Source of the DNA: an uncultured Oscillospiraceae bacterium
GTDB taxonomy: Bacteria; Bacillota; Clostridia; Oscillospirales; Ruminococcaceae
Reading direction: 5' to 3'
Assembly: GCA_934232845.1 (NCBI GenBank)
Contig: CAKQGD010000005.1
Coordinates: 1 to 64,000, forward strand
Length of the DNA: 64,000 nucleotides
In this document: piece after piece, positions 19,081 through 28,323 of the stretch
Layout: every line of letters begins with the position of its first letter
How positions within the stretch are numbered: position 1 is the first letter of the stretch
Notes under the pieces: generated by a model
Seen by the model: the letters and a program-made list of their open reading frames with translations, nothing else
What the model was told of the DNA's origin: nothing
The model's database searches: none
Program-made: the position numbers and the translations under genes

Positions 19081-19943
19081 CAGCTCCACCTCCTTTTTTC
19101 CATCGACTGTACGGTCAGAAACAGCAGCACGCCGATGATCGACAGATAATATACGACGCTGCCGAGATCAAACAGACCTCCGGCGAAACCGGTAAAGACG
19201 TCAAAAACCGACAGACGGTTCATCACCGCGGGAAAGGACCCCGCGAGCAGGTCGGGCACCAGCACGCGCAGAGCGACGAGCACGGCCTCAAGCACTGCGA
19301 ACAAAAGGACGGCGGCGAGGCTGTTTTTCGTCAGCGTGTCAAAGACGAGCGACAGCAGCAGAAGCAGCGCGGTAAAGGCCAGCAGGGAGGCGTTCGCCGT
19401 GGAAGGGACATAGTACGAAAGCGGTCCGATAAAGTATAAAATCAACAGAATCACAAAGCAGGCCGCCGCGCTGACGGCCTGATTTTCGGTGAGGGAGGAA
19501 AGAAACATTCCCAGCGCCAAGAGCGCCGCTCCCAGCAGGAAAAAAGCGAGCAGCGTCGAATAGGACGCAGCAAGAGAGACGGCGCCGTACCGCGACAGAA
19601 TCAAGGGATATACGGCGATCACGGCGGTCGGCACCGCCATCACCGTGAGAAGCGCGAAATATTTCCCCAGCACGATGCGGGTCATGCCGAGCGGCAGCGC
19701 ATACAGAAGCTGGTCGGTTTTCTGGCGGCGCTCCTCGGCGATGCAGCGCATCGTCAGCACCGGCACCGCGATCAGAAATAAAAAGCTCATGTTTGCCAGC
19801 ACATATTCAAAGCTCGCGTACTGCGCGCTCAGGTTGATCGCCATCGTATAGATGCCCGCGAAAAACAGAACAAACGCGGCGAACAGCCAGCCGAGAAGCC
19901 CGTGGTAATAAGAGAAAAGCTCTTTTTTGTAGACGGCGCCCAC
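19080..19943 (-). CDS. ABC-2 type permease (GldF-like)
   Basis: 287 aa with about six hydrophobic segments. The N-terminal GAVYKKELFSYYHGLLGW and MRCIAEERRQKTDQLLYALPL are hallmarks of the GldF/NosY-like permease family. GTG start at 19943, preceded by AAAGGAGGACTGACCG. Starts four bases after the ATPase stop and overlaps the next gene by one base. Confidence 0.9.
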   Translation of the reverse strand: MGAVYKKELFSYYHGLLGWLFAAFVLFFAGIYTMAINLSAQYASFEYVLANMSFLFLIAVPVLTMRCIAEERRQKTDQLLYALPLGMTRIVLGKYFALLTVMAVPTAVIAVYPLILSRYGAVSLAASYSTLLAFFLLGAALLALGMFLSSLTENQAVSAAACFVILLILYFIGPLSYYVPSTANASLLAFTALLLLLSLVFDTLTKNSLAAVLLFAVLEAVLVALRVLVPDLLAGSFPAVMNRLSVFDVFTGFAGGLFDLGSVVYYLSIIGVLLFLTVQSMEKRRWS

Positions 19944-19946
19944 CGG

Positions 19947-20921
19947 TCAGTCCTCCTTTTCCTGTAAATTTTCGTCCTCGGGAGAGCGCTCCTCCCCGTC
20001 GGAGGTCAGCTCGAGGAACACCTGCTCGAGGCTCGCGCGGGAATGCTCCATGCGCAGGATCGGCACCCGCGCCTCACAGCACGCGAAGAACGCATCCCGC
20101 CGCAGGTCGCCCTGTCCTTCCGCAGTCAGCACCGCGTCGGTTTCGCCGTCGCCGCGCGCAGTGAATTCCGCTTTGGCGGCGGGCAGATTTTTCAGCACGG
20201 CGCGTGCGCGCGCCTCTCCGGCGGCAAGCGTCAGCTCAAGCCGCGACGATCCCGCAAAGAGTCTTTCGAGAGCTTCGGGCGTGTCGTTGGCGGCAAGCCT
20301 GCCGTGCGACAGGATCAGAATGCGGTCGCACACGGCGCGCACCTCGGCGAGAATATGGCTGGAGAGGATGACCGTGTGCTCTTTTCCGAGAGAGCGGATC
20401 AGATCCCGAATCTCGATGATCTGCTTGGGATCGAGTCCAACGGTCGGCTCGTCTAAAATGACGACGGACGGCTCTCCCAGCAGCGCCTGAGCGATGCCGA
20501 CGCGCTGGCGGTACCCCTTGGAAAGATGCCGGATCAGGCGGTCGGCATATTCGGCGGTCTGCGTGACGGCCATCGCATGCTTGATCTGCGCGGCGGCGGC
20601 CTGCTTCGAAACGCTCTTTGCCCGCGCGACAAAGCCGAGATATTCCCGCACGGTCATATCCGGATAGACGGGCGGCAGCTCCGGCAGATACCCGACAAGG
20701 CGCTTGGCCTCCCGGGGATTTTCAAAGATGTCGTATCCGTCAATGGTGACGGTGCCCTCGCTCGCGGCGAGACAACCGGTCATCATGTTCATGGTTGTCG
20801 ATTTTCCGGCGCCGTTTGGCCCCAGCAGGCCGTAAATGTGCCCCGATTCGATCGTAAAGCTCAGATCGCAGACGGCGGTATGTTCGCCGTAGCGGCGGGT
20901 CAGATGCTGCACTTCGATCAA
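19947..20921 (-). CDS. ABC transporter ATPase (GldA-like)
   Basis: 324 aa from a TTG start at 20921, chosen because GGGAGGG lies seven bases upstream and the protein begins at the usual family position (LIEVQHLTRRYG). Walker A is GPNGAGKST (34-42), signature-like LSKGYRQRVGIA, Walker B VVILDEPTVGLD, switch His in SSHIL. A C-terminal regulatory extension of about 90 residues follows. First gene of the four-gene operon. Such systems occur in Bacteroidetes gliding and in many non-gliding Firmicutes, where the cargo is unknown. Confidence 0.92.
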   Translation of the reverse strand: MIEVQHLTRRYGEHTAVCDLSFTIESGHIYGLLGPNGAGKSTTMNMMTGCLAASEGTVTIDGYDIFENPREAKRLVGYLPELPPVYPDMTVREYLGFVARAKSVSKQAAAAQIKHAMAVTQTAEYADRLIRHLSKGYRQRVGIAQALLGEPSVVILDEPTVGLDPKQIIEIRDLIRSLGKEHTVILSSHILAEVRAVCDRILILSHGRLAANDTPEALERLFAGSSRLELTLAAGEARARAVLKNLPAAKAEFTARGDGETDAVLTAEGQGDLRRDAFFACCEARVPILRMEHSRASLEQVFLELTSDGEERSPEDENLQEKED

Positions 20922-21151
20922 TGACGTTCCCTCCCTGTGTTTTAAAACGACGGCGTTTCCTTTTGTATTCTTGCGCATTTGTGCCGCAAAGTGCGTCGAA
21001 ACGGTTGACAAACAAAACGGCGGGAATTCTCCCGCCGCGCAAAAGCCGTCTTTTCTGCTTTCAGAGTACCAAAGGGTTGTGAAAAACGGCTGAAAATTAT
21101 TCCAAAAAAATAAAAAAGAAAACCGGATAAATTGTGAACATATAAAAGCGG

Positions 21152-22012
21152 TCAGTGCTTTTCCAAATCGCGGTGTACGGCCGCGGCTCCCGGAAAGCGC
21201 CCGCGCAGATGTGCGGCGGCCAGCTCCGCAAAGGTGACCGATCGGTGGTGCCCGCCCGTGCAGCCGAAGGCCACGACAAGATGGCTCTTGCCCTCGGCGG
21301 CGTAGAGCGGCAGAGAAAAATCGAGCAGTCCGAGAATGCGTTCGAGCATGCCCGCGCTCGACGGCCACTGCATGACATAATCCCGCACGGCCTCGTCGAG
21401 ACCCGTGAGAGACTTCAGCTCTGAAATATAGTAGGGATTCGGCAGACAGCGCACGTCAAAGACGAGGTCGGCCTCGCGCGGCAGGCCGTTTTTAAAGCCG
21501 AAGGAGAGGCACTCGATCGTCATCGCGCCGCCCTGCTTTTCGCAAAAAAGCCCCGCGATGCGGCTTTTGAGTACCCCGGCGGTCATCCGGGACGTGTCAA
21601 GCACGAAGTCGGCCCTGCGCCGGGCGGGCGCGAGCAGAGCGCGCTCCCGGGCGATGGCCTCGGGCAGGCGGACGGTCTCGCCGTCGATCAGAGGGTGGCG
21701 GCGGCGTCCCTCCTGATAGCGATTGATCAGCACGCCGTCCTCCGCGTCGAGAAACAAAAGGCGGTAATTGCAGCCCGTCTGAGAAAGATGGTCGAGCGCG
21801 CTGCCGAATTCCGAGAACAGCTCGCCCGCGCGCGCATCGACCACAACGGCCATGCGGTCCGCGCCGGGCTTGGCGCGGTCGTTGAGCAGCGCGAAGCGTC
21901 CGAGCAGAGGCGGCGGCACATTGTCCGCGCAGAAATAGCCGAGATCCTCCAGCGCGTCAATCGCGGTCGATTTGCCTGCCCCGGACATGCCGGTAACGAT
22001 GATAAACTCCAT
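21152..22012 (-). CDS. rapZ: RapZ-family nucleotide-binding protein
   Basis: 286 aa. P-loop GMSGAGKS (8-15) at the N-terminus, then the conserved C-terminal domain (TIECLSFGFKNGLPREADLVFDVR, GCTGGHHRSV). In Proteobacteria RapZ controls GlmS via small RNAs; in Firmicutes the homologue (YvcJ) binds and hydrolyses nucleotides. ATG 22012 has AAGGAGGG nine bases upstream; the frame is open farther but without a ribosome binding site. No whiA/yvcK neighbours are seen here, unlike the common Firmicutes arrangement. Confidence 0.93.
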   Translation of the reverse strand: MEFIIVTGMSGAGKSTAIDALEDLGYFCADNVPPPLLGRFALLNDRAKPGADRMAVVVDARAGELFSEFGSALDHLSQTGCNYRLLFLDAEDGVLINRYQEGRRRHPLIDGETVRLPEAIARERALLAPARRRADFVLDTSRMTAGVLKSRIAGLFCEKQGGAMTIECLSFGFKNGLPREADLVFDVRCLPNPYYISELKSLTGLDEAVRDYVMQWPSSAGMLERILGLLDFSLPLYAAEGKSHLVVAFGCTGGHHRSVTFAELAAAHLRGRFPGAAAVHRDLEKH

Positions 22013-22111
22013 AAAAGGCGTCCCTCCTTGGATAACCGTCATTTCTTCTGCATCCGTCCGCGTATTTATCAAAAAAGGCGCGAAGCCCTGCGGTACAGCC
22101 CCGGTAAGGAC

Positions 22112-22120
22112 AGTATAGCA
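22112..22120 (-). promoter_or_regulatory. Extended -10 promoter of rapZ
   Basis: The minus strand reads TGTGCTATACTGTC (TATACT is the complement of 22112-22117) about 100 bases upstream of the start. The -35 is weak. Confidence 0.5.
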
Positions 22121-22277
22121 CATTCCCGCGGCGGACGCTATTTTTCCGCGCACGGACGAAAAAATTTTTTTAAAAAGGAAAATTCTGCGTGTTCTGCATA
22201 AAAAAGCTTCTGTTCCCGACACTCAAAGAACAGACGGATCCGCTTTTCAGAAGAACTCATAAAAAGGAGGAAATTTT

Positions 22278-23315
22278 ATGAAGCGAAATAAGACGTGCGC
22301 CATCCTTTCGGCGCTGCTGGCGCTGATGCTGTGCCTGTCGGCCTGCGGCTCGAACGACGCAGCGGAAATGTTCAGCACGGCGGCGTATTCGAACTCCTAT
22401 TCCTCGCAGAGGTACGATATGGCGCCTGTCGCGGCCGCGCCTGCAGAGACGGAATCGTCCGTTTGGATGGAGGAAGACGGCGCGGCGCTGGCCAACGGCG
22501 TTTCTTCCGATGCGATGCGCCCCGACGCAGCCGACAGAAAAATCGTCTATACCGGCAGCATGGAGCTGGAGACAAAGCAATTCGACGAGGCGATCGGGCA
22601 GATCGCGGCGCTTGTCGAGGAAAACGGCGGCTATATTTCTTCGCAGGAGATCAGCGGCCAGTCCCTCAGCTGGAGCGGCAACTATTATGAACGCTATGCG
22701 TGGCTGACCGTGCGTGTGCCCGCGGCACAGTTTGACGGGCTGATGACGGGAGTGTCCGGCGTGTGTAACGTTACGGGGCGCTCCGTCTGGACGGACGACA
22801 TCAGCGATACATATTACGACGCCCAGGCGCATCTCGACACGCTGAATCTGCAGGAGGAGCGCCTGCTTGAGATTTTGTCGAAGGCCGAAAAGCTCGAGGA
22901 CGTCATCACGCTGGAGCAGGCCCTGTCCGAGGTGCGCTACGAAATCGAGTCTCTGACCGCGCGCCTGCGCCGCATGGACGATCAGGTCGATTACTCGACG
23001 CTGACGCTGACGGTCAGCGAGGTGGTTGAATACAGCGAACTGGAGAAAAAGCCCGCCACGTTCGGCGAGAGGCTTTCGGGCGCCGCAAAGCGCTCGGGCG
23101 AAAAAATCGTCGCCTTTTTCCAAGACCTTGCCCTCTGGGCGGTCGAGGACCTTCCGGTTCTGCTGCTGTGGCTGATTTTGTTCGGCGCGGTGCTCTGGGC
23201 GCTGGTGAAGGTGCTGCGGCGTTTTCGCAGGACGCCTGAAAACCGACGTCCGCTGTGGCGCTTTCAAAAGAAGCAAGAGCAGCCCGCCGTGAAAAAGGAG
23301 GAGAAGGAAGAATGA
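22278..23315 (+). CDS. DUF4349 lipoprotein
   Basis: 345 aa. Signal peptide with lipobox LSAC (Cys23). The extracytoplasmic domain has the DUF4349 pattern: KIVYTGSMELETKQFDEAI, NGGYISSQEISGQS, VPAAQFDGLM, VTLEQ-like ITLEQALSEVRYEIESLTARL with a coiled-coil character, and DYSTLTLTV. A C-terminal membrane helix (LPVLLLWLILFGAVLWALV) and a basic tail follow. AAAAAGGAGG precedes ATG 22278. Its stop overlaps the next start (ATGA). Function of DUF4349 is unknown. Confidence 0.9.
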   Translation: MKRNKTCAILSALLALMLCLSACGSNDAAEMFSTAAYSNSYSSQRYDMAPVAAAPAETESSVWMEEDGAALANGVSSDAMRPDAADRKIVYTGSMELETKQFDEAIGQIAALVEENGGYISSQEISGQSLSWSGNYYERYAWLTVRVPAAQFDGLMTGVSGVCNVTGRSVWTDDISDTYYDAQAHLDTLNLQEERLLEILSKAEKLEDVITLEQALSEVRYEIESLTARLRRMDDQVDYSTLTLTVSEVVEYSELEKKPATFGERLSGAAKRSGEKIVAFFQDLALWAVEDLPVLLLWLILFGAVLWALVKVLRRFRRTPENRRPLWRFQKKQEQPAVKKEEKEE

Positions 23316-23740
23316 AAAAAATGCTTTGGTTGCTTTTGGCGGCGGGGGTGCTTGCCGCCGTGCTCGTGGCCTGCGGCGCGAAGCGCGGGGAACGCGCTTG
23401 GCAGGAGGTCAACACGATGGAGGGGCTGACCCTCACGGTGGAGAACGCCTCGGGCACGCAGGCGGAATACACCATTCATAACAACACGGAAAAAGACGTC
23501 GTATTCGGACGTGACTTCGCCGTGCAGACACTGCACAACGGCGTCTGGTACGAGCTGCAGCATAAGGACATGGCCATAACGCTCGAGCTGCTTTTTGTTC
23601 CCGCGGGGTCGGAGGAAACCTTCACCGACGTGTGGGAACCCGGCTACGGCACGCTGCCGGCGGGGGATTACCGCATTCTTAAGACGGTCACCGCGGGAGA
23701 GGAATCCGTCATTCTTGCCGGAGAATTTTCCGTTTCATAA
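23312..23740 (+). CDS. Small lipoprotein with bacterial Ig-like (Big_14-type) domain
   Basis: 142 aa. Lipobox LVAC with Cys21. The mature part (LTLTVENASGTQAEYTIHNN, WYELQHKD, LPAGDYRILKTV) resembles the beta-sandwich domain seen in clostridial lipoproteins. Start 23312 overlaps the preceding stop in ATGA, so it is translationally coupled with the DUF4349 lipoprotein. Role unknown. Confidence 0.82.
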   Translation: MKKMLWLLLAAGVLAAVLVACGAKRGERAWQEVNTMEGLTLTVENASGTQAEYTIHNNTEKDVVFGRDFAVQTLHNGVWYELQHKDMAITLELLFVPAGSEETFTDVWEPGYGTLPAGDYRILKTVTAGEESVILAGEFSVS

Positions 23741-23750
23741 AAGTGAAAAA

Positions 23751-23784
23751 AGAAGGCGGTATTCGATACCGCCTCCTTTTTTTT
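23751..23784 (+). terminator. Terminator of the lipoprotein operon
   Basis: GGCGGTAT, loop TCG, ATACCGCC, then CTCC and eight T. Canonical. Confidence 0.88.
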
Positions 23785-24081
23785 GATGGAGAGAGAAAAA
23801 GCGCGTCGGCTTTGCCTGCGGCGAAACGAAAGACCGATTTTTCGCCTTCGTTCGGCGGCTGCGGCGCGGCCGCCGTTTGTAAAAAGCCGGTATGCGTGTG
23901 AAAAGCGATTTGACTTTGTCAAAAGCATCGTCACGCGGAGAACAGGGATACAGGGGCGCCGGCGCGAAAAAAGCGGGGCTGTCTGCCCGCTTTGAGGCGT
24001 TTTCATTGCAATCGGTCTGGATCAGGATAAGTTTTCTCAGCGTCAAAAATGAAAATAGGGCGCATCTTCGGTCAAAATAAT
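23785..24081. other. Intergenic stretch, nothing recognised
   Basis: About 300 bases between two terminators of convergent transcripts. Short open frames are Arg-rich and unsupported. Confidence 0.5.
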
Positions 24082-24118
24082 AAAAAAACGAACGGTCGTA
24101 CGTTCCGTTCGTTTTTTT
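24082..24118 (-). terminator. Terminator of rpsT
   Basis: AAAAAAACGAACGG pairs with CCGTTCGTTTTTTT around a nine-base loop, three bases after the rpsT stop on the minus strand. Confidence 0.92.
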
Positions 24119-24120
24119 GT

Positions 24121-24372
24121 TTAATTCAGCTTGCTGGCGAGCGCGGCCTTCTTGCGGGAGGCGTTGTTCTTGTGAATCAGTCCCTTGGCGGCGGCCTGAT
24201 CGACCGTCTTGATCGCGGCGCGAACGACTTCGGCCTTGTTCTCGGCGTTCTCCGCAACGGCGGCGTCAGCCTTCTTGAGCATGGTCTTCATATAAGATCT
24301 CTGCGCCTTATTAAGGGCGGTTTTGGCGGCAATCACCTTGACGCGCTTCTTGGCGGATTTGATGTTCGGCAT
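24121..24372 (-). CDS. rpsT: 30S ribosomal protein S20
   Basis: 83 aa, highly basic helical protein: MPNIKSAKKRVKV at the start and NKAQRSYMKTMLKKAD in the first helix. It binds 16S rRNA in the 30S body. AAGGAGGTGTAACG precedes the ATG. It has its own promoter and terminator and is divergent from gpr, as in many Firmicutes. Confidence 0.97.
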   Translation of the reverse strand: MPNIKSAKKRVKVIAAKTALNKAQRSYMKTMLKKADAAVAENAENKAEVVRAAIKTVDQAAAKGLIHKNNASRKKAALASKLN

Positions 24373-24407
24373 CGTTACACCTCCTTCTGTTCAGAACAGT
24401 ACAAGTC

Positions 24408-24436
24408 ATATTACCATTTTCAAAGAGAAATTGCAA
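24408..24436 (-). promoter_or_regulatory. Promoter of rpsT
   Basis: Minus strand: TTGCAA (24431-24436), a 17-base spacer and TAATAT (complement of 24408-24413). Confidence 0.75.
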
Positions 24437-24572
24437 CTGTTTTTCACATAAAAATATCTTTTCGGGGGATATTTTATTGGGAAAGAGAGCGCAGTCCGCG
24501 GCGTGCGGGGACATTTATTCCGAAAAGCGCGCGGACATGCGGCATTTTAAAAAAAGCGAAGGGGGCCCGCGT

Positions 24573-25421
24573 ATGTCAAAGCAGGCCGCATGGCGCACGG
24601 ATCTCGCACTGGAGGCCGCCGATACAGGCGACAAGAGCCTGCCGGAAGGCGTTTTCTGCGAGACGGACAGGCAGGACGGCGTGCTGCGCACGACGGTAAA
24701 AATCGAGACGGATGCCGCCGCGGGACGACTTGGGCGGCCCCGGGGCGTATATCACACGCTGGAGGGGCCGCTCTCCCTGCGCGAGGCGCTCTGCACACAG
24801 ACGGCCCGCCTGCTGAAGGAGGCGCTTCCCGACGGGGAAATTCTTGTTGTCGGACTCGGCAACGGGGCCGTCACGCCGGACGCGCTCGGCCCCGTGACGG
24901 CGCAGCGCGTCGTGGCCACGCGGCATTTTTTCAGCGAAGGGGAGACCGCCGGGCTGGCACAGAGCCTGCGTCCGGTCTGCTGCTTTGTGCCCGGAGCGAC
25001 GGGGCAGACCGGCATGGAGACCGCCGAGCTGGTGAAAGCCGTGCGCCGCCTCGGAAATTTTTCGGCGGTTGTTGCGGTGGATGCGCTGGCAGCGCGCTCG
25101 GCCGCCCGTCTGGGACAGACGGTGCAGTTTTCCGACACAGGCATTGCGCCGGGCTCCGGCGTGGGCAACCGCCGTGCGGAGCTGTCGAGACGCACGCTCG
25201 GCGTGCCGGTGTTTTCGCTGGGTATCCCCACGGTGATCGACGCGGCCACGCTGCTGCATGATTTCGGCGCGCGCCCGCCCGAAAATGCGGCGGGAATGGT
25301 CGTCACGCCGCGCGATATCGATCGTGTGATTCATGCGGGTGCGGAGATTCTTTCGACGGCCCTCAACCGTGCGCTGCAGCCCTCGTTTACGGCGGAGGAG
25401 ATTCGCCTGCTGATGGAATGA
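24573..25421 (+). CDS. gpr: Germination protease GPR (spore protease)
   Basis: 282 aa. Degrades small acid-soluble spore proteins at germination; made as a zymogen in the forespore. N-terminal RTDLALEA is the conserved segment at the zymogen cleavage site. VVGLGNGAVTPDALGP and PGSGVGNRRAELSRRTLGVPV are the active-site signatures. I chose ATG 24573, preceded by AAGGGGGC; the frame is open upstream to 24477 without support. It is followed by spoIIP as in Bacillus, and proves a sporulating lineage. Confidence 0.95.
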   Translation: MSKQAAWRTDLALEAADTGDKSLPEGVFCETDRQDGVLRTTVKIETDAAAGRLGRPRGVYHTLEGPLSLREALCTQTARLLKEALPDGEILVVGLGNGAVTPDALGPVTAQRVVATRHFFSEGETAGLAQSLRPVCCFVPGATGQTGMETAELVKAVRRLGNFSAVVAVDALAARSAARLGQTVQFSDTGIAPGSGVGNRRAELSRRTLGVPVFSLGIPTVIDAATLLHDFGARPPENAAGMVVTPRDIDRVIHAGAEILSTALNRALQPSFTAEEIRLLME

Positions 25422-25484
25422 CATAACAGAACGCCTGTCCGAATACACTTTTCCGTAAAGAGAACAAACGGGGAGGGACGTGCG

Positions 25485-26615
25485 TTGCGGTCAAAAAGGC
25501 GGCTCTTTTATCGCCGTACGGCGGCGTTGGCGGCGGTTTTCTGTACGCTGGCGGCCGTGAGAAGCGGCAGAATGCCGGAGCTGATTGCGCAGGCGGCGGC
25601 GTTTTCCGCGGCGTTCTCGGCGCCGGATGCGGCGGCCGCGGCATTGCGGGAACGCTTTTCCGATCTTACGCGGGAGGAAGAGCCGAATCCCCTGGTGCGT
25701 CCGGAAGAGAGCAAACCGGAAAACTCCCCTGCAAAGGAACCGTCTTCCTCCCCTTCGTCCACGCCGGAAGAAGAAACGCCGCCGCCCGAGATTCCCGAGG
25801 AATACCGGGGGACGCTGCTTACGGAGGATTTTTCCGGGTATGAGGGCGGTCCCTATTACCGTTGGAACAATGCATGGCTGAGAAATTACACGGAGTACAC
25901 CTCAAAAGAGCTTGACGAAATTTTATCCGAGCCGACGCCGATCCGGGGAGACGCAAGCGGAGAGATTCAGGTGCTGATCTATCACACCCACGCCACCGAA
26001 AGCTACTGCCCCTACGACGCCGAAATCTACGATACGCGCTACAACTGGCGCACGACCGACGTTACCGGCAATATGGTCGCCGTCGGGACGGTGCTGACCG
26101 AGACGCTGCGCTCGTACGGCATCGGAGTACTGCACGACACATCTCTGCACGACTATCCGTCCTATGACGGCTCGTACGCCAACAGCTATGCGGCGGTATC
26201 GCGGTATCTTGAGGAGTATCCCGGCATCCGCGTTGTGCTCGATGTGCACCGCGACGCGATGGAACGCGAGGGAAATGTCATTGTAAAGCCCGCCGTCGAG
26301 ATCGACGGCGAAAAATATGCCCAGCTGATGGTGATCTCCAACTGTGACGACGGCAGCGGCTTGATTCCCGAATGGAGGCAGAACCTGCGCTTTGCGGCGG
26401 CGCTGACCGATGCGATCGAAACAAGAGCCCCCGGACTGACGCGGCCGATTCTGTTTTCGCACAGAAAATACAATCAGCAGCTTTCTACGGGGGCGCTGCT
26501 GCTCGAATTCGGTTCGCACGCGAATACGCTGGAGGAATCCAAACGGACGGCCCGCGTCGTCGGAGAAGCGCTGGCTCAGTTTCTCCTGCGGGAAGAGCTG
26601 CCGGACGATTCCTAA
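25485..26615 (+). CDS. spoIIP: Stage II sporulation protein P (engulfment hydrolase)
   Basis: 376 aa from a TTG start at 25485, with GGGGAGGG about eight bases upstream. Membrane anchor near the N-terminus, then a Pro/Ser/Glu-rich linker (about residues 65-105). The SpoIIP catalytic domain follows: IYHTHATESY, VLDVHRDA, LLEFGSHANTLEES, which carry the zinc ligands and catalytic Glu. SpoIIP cleaves peptidoglycan cross-links and stem peptides during engulfment and works with SpoIID and SpoIIM. spoIID is 1.7 kb downstream. Confidence 0.95.
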   Translation: MRSKRRLFYRRTAALAAVFCTLAAVRSGRMPELIAQAAAFSAAFSAPDAAAAALRERFSDLTREEEPNPLVRPEESKPENSPAKEPSSSPSSTPEEETPPPEIPEEYRGTLLTEDFSGYEGGPYYRWNNAWLRNYTEYTSKELDEILSEPTPIRGDASGEIQVLIYHTHATESYCPYDAEIYDTRYNWRTTDVTGNMVAVGTVLTETLRSYGIGVLHDTSLHDYPSYDGSYANSYAAVSRYLEEYPGIRVVLDVHRDAMEREGNVIVKPAVEIDGEKYAQLMVISNCDDGSGLIPEWRQNLRFAAALTDAIETRAPGLTRPILFSHRKYNQQLSTGALLLEFGSHANTLEESKRTARVVGEALAQFLLREELPDDS

Positions 26616-26637
26616 AAAGAAAAAGGAAGTGAAAAAG

Positions 26638-27006
26638 ATGAAAAGTACACTGCGAAGGGCCTTCGGCACGGCCTTTTTTTCGACGCTGCTGCTCTGCGGT
26701 ACGCTGTTCGGACTGCTCTGTGTGGGACGCGTCAGCGAACAGGGAGGCATGGCGCTGCCCCTGTCTGAGGTTTCCGCCGTACGGGAGGAGCCTCTGGCCC
26801 TGACCGTTACGCTCGGCGGTACGCGGTATACGTTTGATCTGACCGGACTGGAAACCGCCGCGCGGGCGGTCAAGGAGCACGGCACGGTGCTGATCCCGCG
26901 AAAAATTCGTTTTGCCGTACAGTGGGGAAGAGCAGCGGCCCTGCGCCTTTTGCAAGGGGCGCCCGAACAGCCGAAGGGGGATTTTATCAACGCCGCGCTG
27001 GTATAA
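26638..27006 (+). CDS. Small membrane-anchored hypothetical protein after spoIIP
   Basis: 122 aa. One hydrophobic N-terminal segment (TAFFSTLLLCGTLFGLLCV), then about 85 residues with a short beta-rich stretch (LALTVTLGGTRYTFDLTGLE). ATG 26638 is placed by AAAGGAAGTG; an in-frame GTG at 26629 overlaps that site. It is 22 bases after spoIIP, so probably co-transcribed and sporulation-associated. I do not recognise a family. Confidence 0.7.
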   Translation: MKSTLRRAFGTAFFSTLLLCGTLFGLLCVGRVSEQGGMALPLSEVSAVREEPLALTVTLGGTRYTFDLTGLETAARAVKEHGTVLIPRKIRFAVQWGRAAALRLLQGAPEQPKGDFINAALV

Positions 27007-27320
27007 CAAACGGTTCGTTTTAAAACGGGCTTTTGTTTTCAAAGCCGCGAAACGCGAAAAAATGCAAGGCTGCGCGCGGAATACGGGGGATGCGCCGCAT
27101 GCAAAAAAAGCCTTTCAAAGCAGGCATTTCCTCCTTTGCTCCTTCAGACTTTCTCCGCGTACGCTTGCCATTTCGCGGTGCTCAGCTTCGCAGGCGAAAG
27201 TATTTTTATTCGCGGCACAGCAAGGATTTGCTTTTATAAAGATGCAGCCGAAAACAAAGCCCGAGGGAGAAATTCTCCCGCGGGCTTTGTTTGCAACTGT
27301 CTTTTCGGGCGGTCCTTGGG
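27007..27320. other. Intergenic stretch ending in a terminator
   Basis: About 310 bases between convergent genes. Besides the terminator at 27252-27292 I see no gene. Confidence 0.55.
27252..27292. terminator. Bidirectional terminator hairpin
   Basis: AAACAAAGCCCG pairs with CGGGCTTTGTTT, with an inner GGGAGA/TCTCCC stem, between two convergent genes. Confidence 0.8.
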
Positions 27321-28157
27321 TCATTCTTCCGTTTCGCTCTTGGCGTCGGCCTGCACGCTGGGCGAGCGCCGGGCCGCGTCGAGAAAGGCGGCAAAATAGA
27401 CGCACGACAGAGAGATCAGCGCGATGTCACCCGCGCCGGGGCCGGATACCTCGCCGAGGATGGCGAGCGCGGCGGCCTGCGCGAACGCAAGGGGGATCCC
27501 CAGCAGAATCGCAAGCATGCCGAACAGCATCACGCGTCTGCGCGAGGGCTGGCAATCCGCCATGCAGCGCGAGTGCGCCAGCCAGAACAGAAGCGCCGAG
27601 AGAAGAAACAGCGTCTCTAAAAGCTGATCGGAGACGGTTGCCGCCTGCCGGAAAGAAATAAAGCGGTCGATCAGAAAAAGTGCCTGCCACAGCACGATGA
27701 TCAGCGCGGCGCAGCCGTTTTTCTCCGAGCGCTCGGCGCCGCTTACGGAGGAGGCCGCCAGCCACAGCAGCACGCCGCCGGATCCGATGCCCAGCAGATG
27801 CTCAAGGTCGCGCAGTCCGCGCGGCAGAACGTTGACTTCTTCTCCCGAGGGGGAGGTGAGAAGCGCATACAGACGCACGGCGCTGACCGCAATCAGCACA
27901 AGCCCGAGCATGGCTCCCGCGATTTCAAGAGAGCGGTTGCCCCGCAAAGCGGACATTCCCGTATCCGGTTCGCGCAGGGTGTACCACACGATCAGAGCGG
28001 CGGAAAGCAGAAAAATGCCGGTGAAAAGCGCGCCCGGCAGCGGGGCGCCGTTGTAAAAGCCGGTAACGGTGTCGATGGCGAGCACTTTGAGAAGGGTGCG
28101 CAGCCCCATGAGAAGAAGCACGGGAACAAAAAGAGCGCGCAGGCTGTTTCTGTACAT
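27321..28157 (-). CDS. Polytopic membrane protein of unknown function
   Basis: 278 aa with about seven hydrophobic segments spread over the length (for example ALFVPVLLLMGL, ALFTGIFLLSAALIVWYTL, LLETLFLLSALLFWLA, VMLFGMLAILLGIPLA). ATG 28157 has GGAGGT nine bases upstream; a TTG two codons earlier is too close to that site. It lies inside a sporulation neighbourhood, opposite in direction to spoIID. Family not recognised. Confidence 0.75.
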   Translation of the reverse strand: MYRNSLRALFVPVLLLMGLRTLLKVLAIDTVTGFYNGAPLPGALFTGIFLLSAALIVWYTLREPDTGMSALRGNRSLEIAGAMLGLVLIAVSAVRLYALLTSPSGEEVNVLPRGLRDLEHLLGIGSGGVLLWLAASSVSGAERSEKNGCAALIIVLWQALFLIDRFISFRQAATVSDQLLETLFLLSALLFWLAHSRCMADCQPSRRRVMLFGMLAILLGIPLAFAQAAALAILGEVSGPGAGDIALISLSCVYFAAFLDAARRSPSVQADAKSETEE

Positions 28158-28323
28158 AGGCAAAAGACCTCCAACGAGGCGGACACGTCCGGCATATCCG
28201 ATCCGGCGGGCGCATATGCATGGGGCAGAAACGCCTTGTCCGCAGTAGAAATATTGTAGCCCATCCCGCCGGCAAAGTCAACCGCGCCGGCGCGGGCAAA
28301 CCGAAAAGGAGGAGGGAGAAGCC

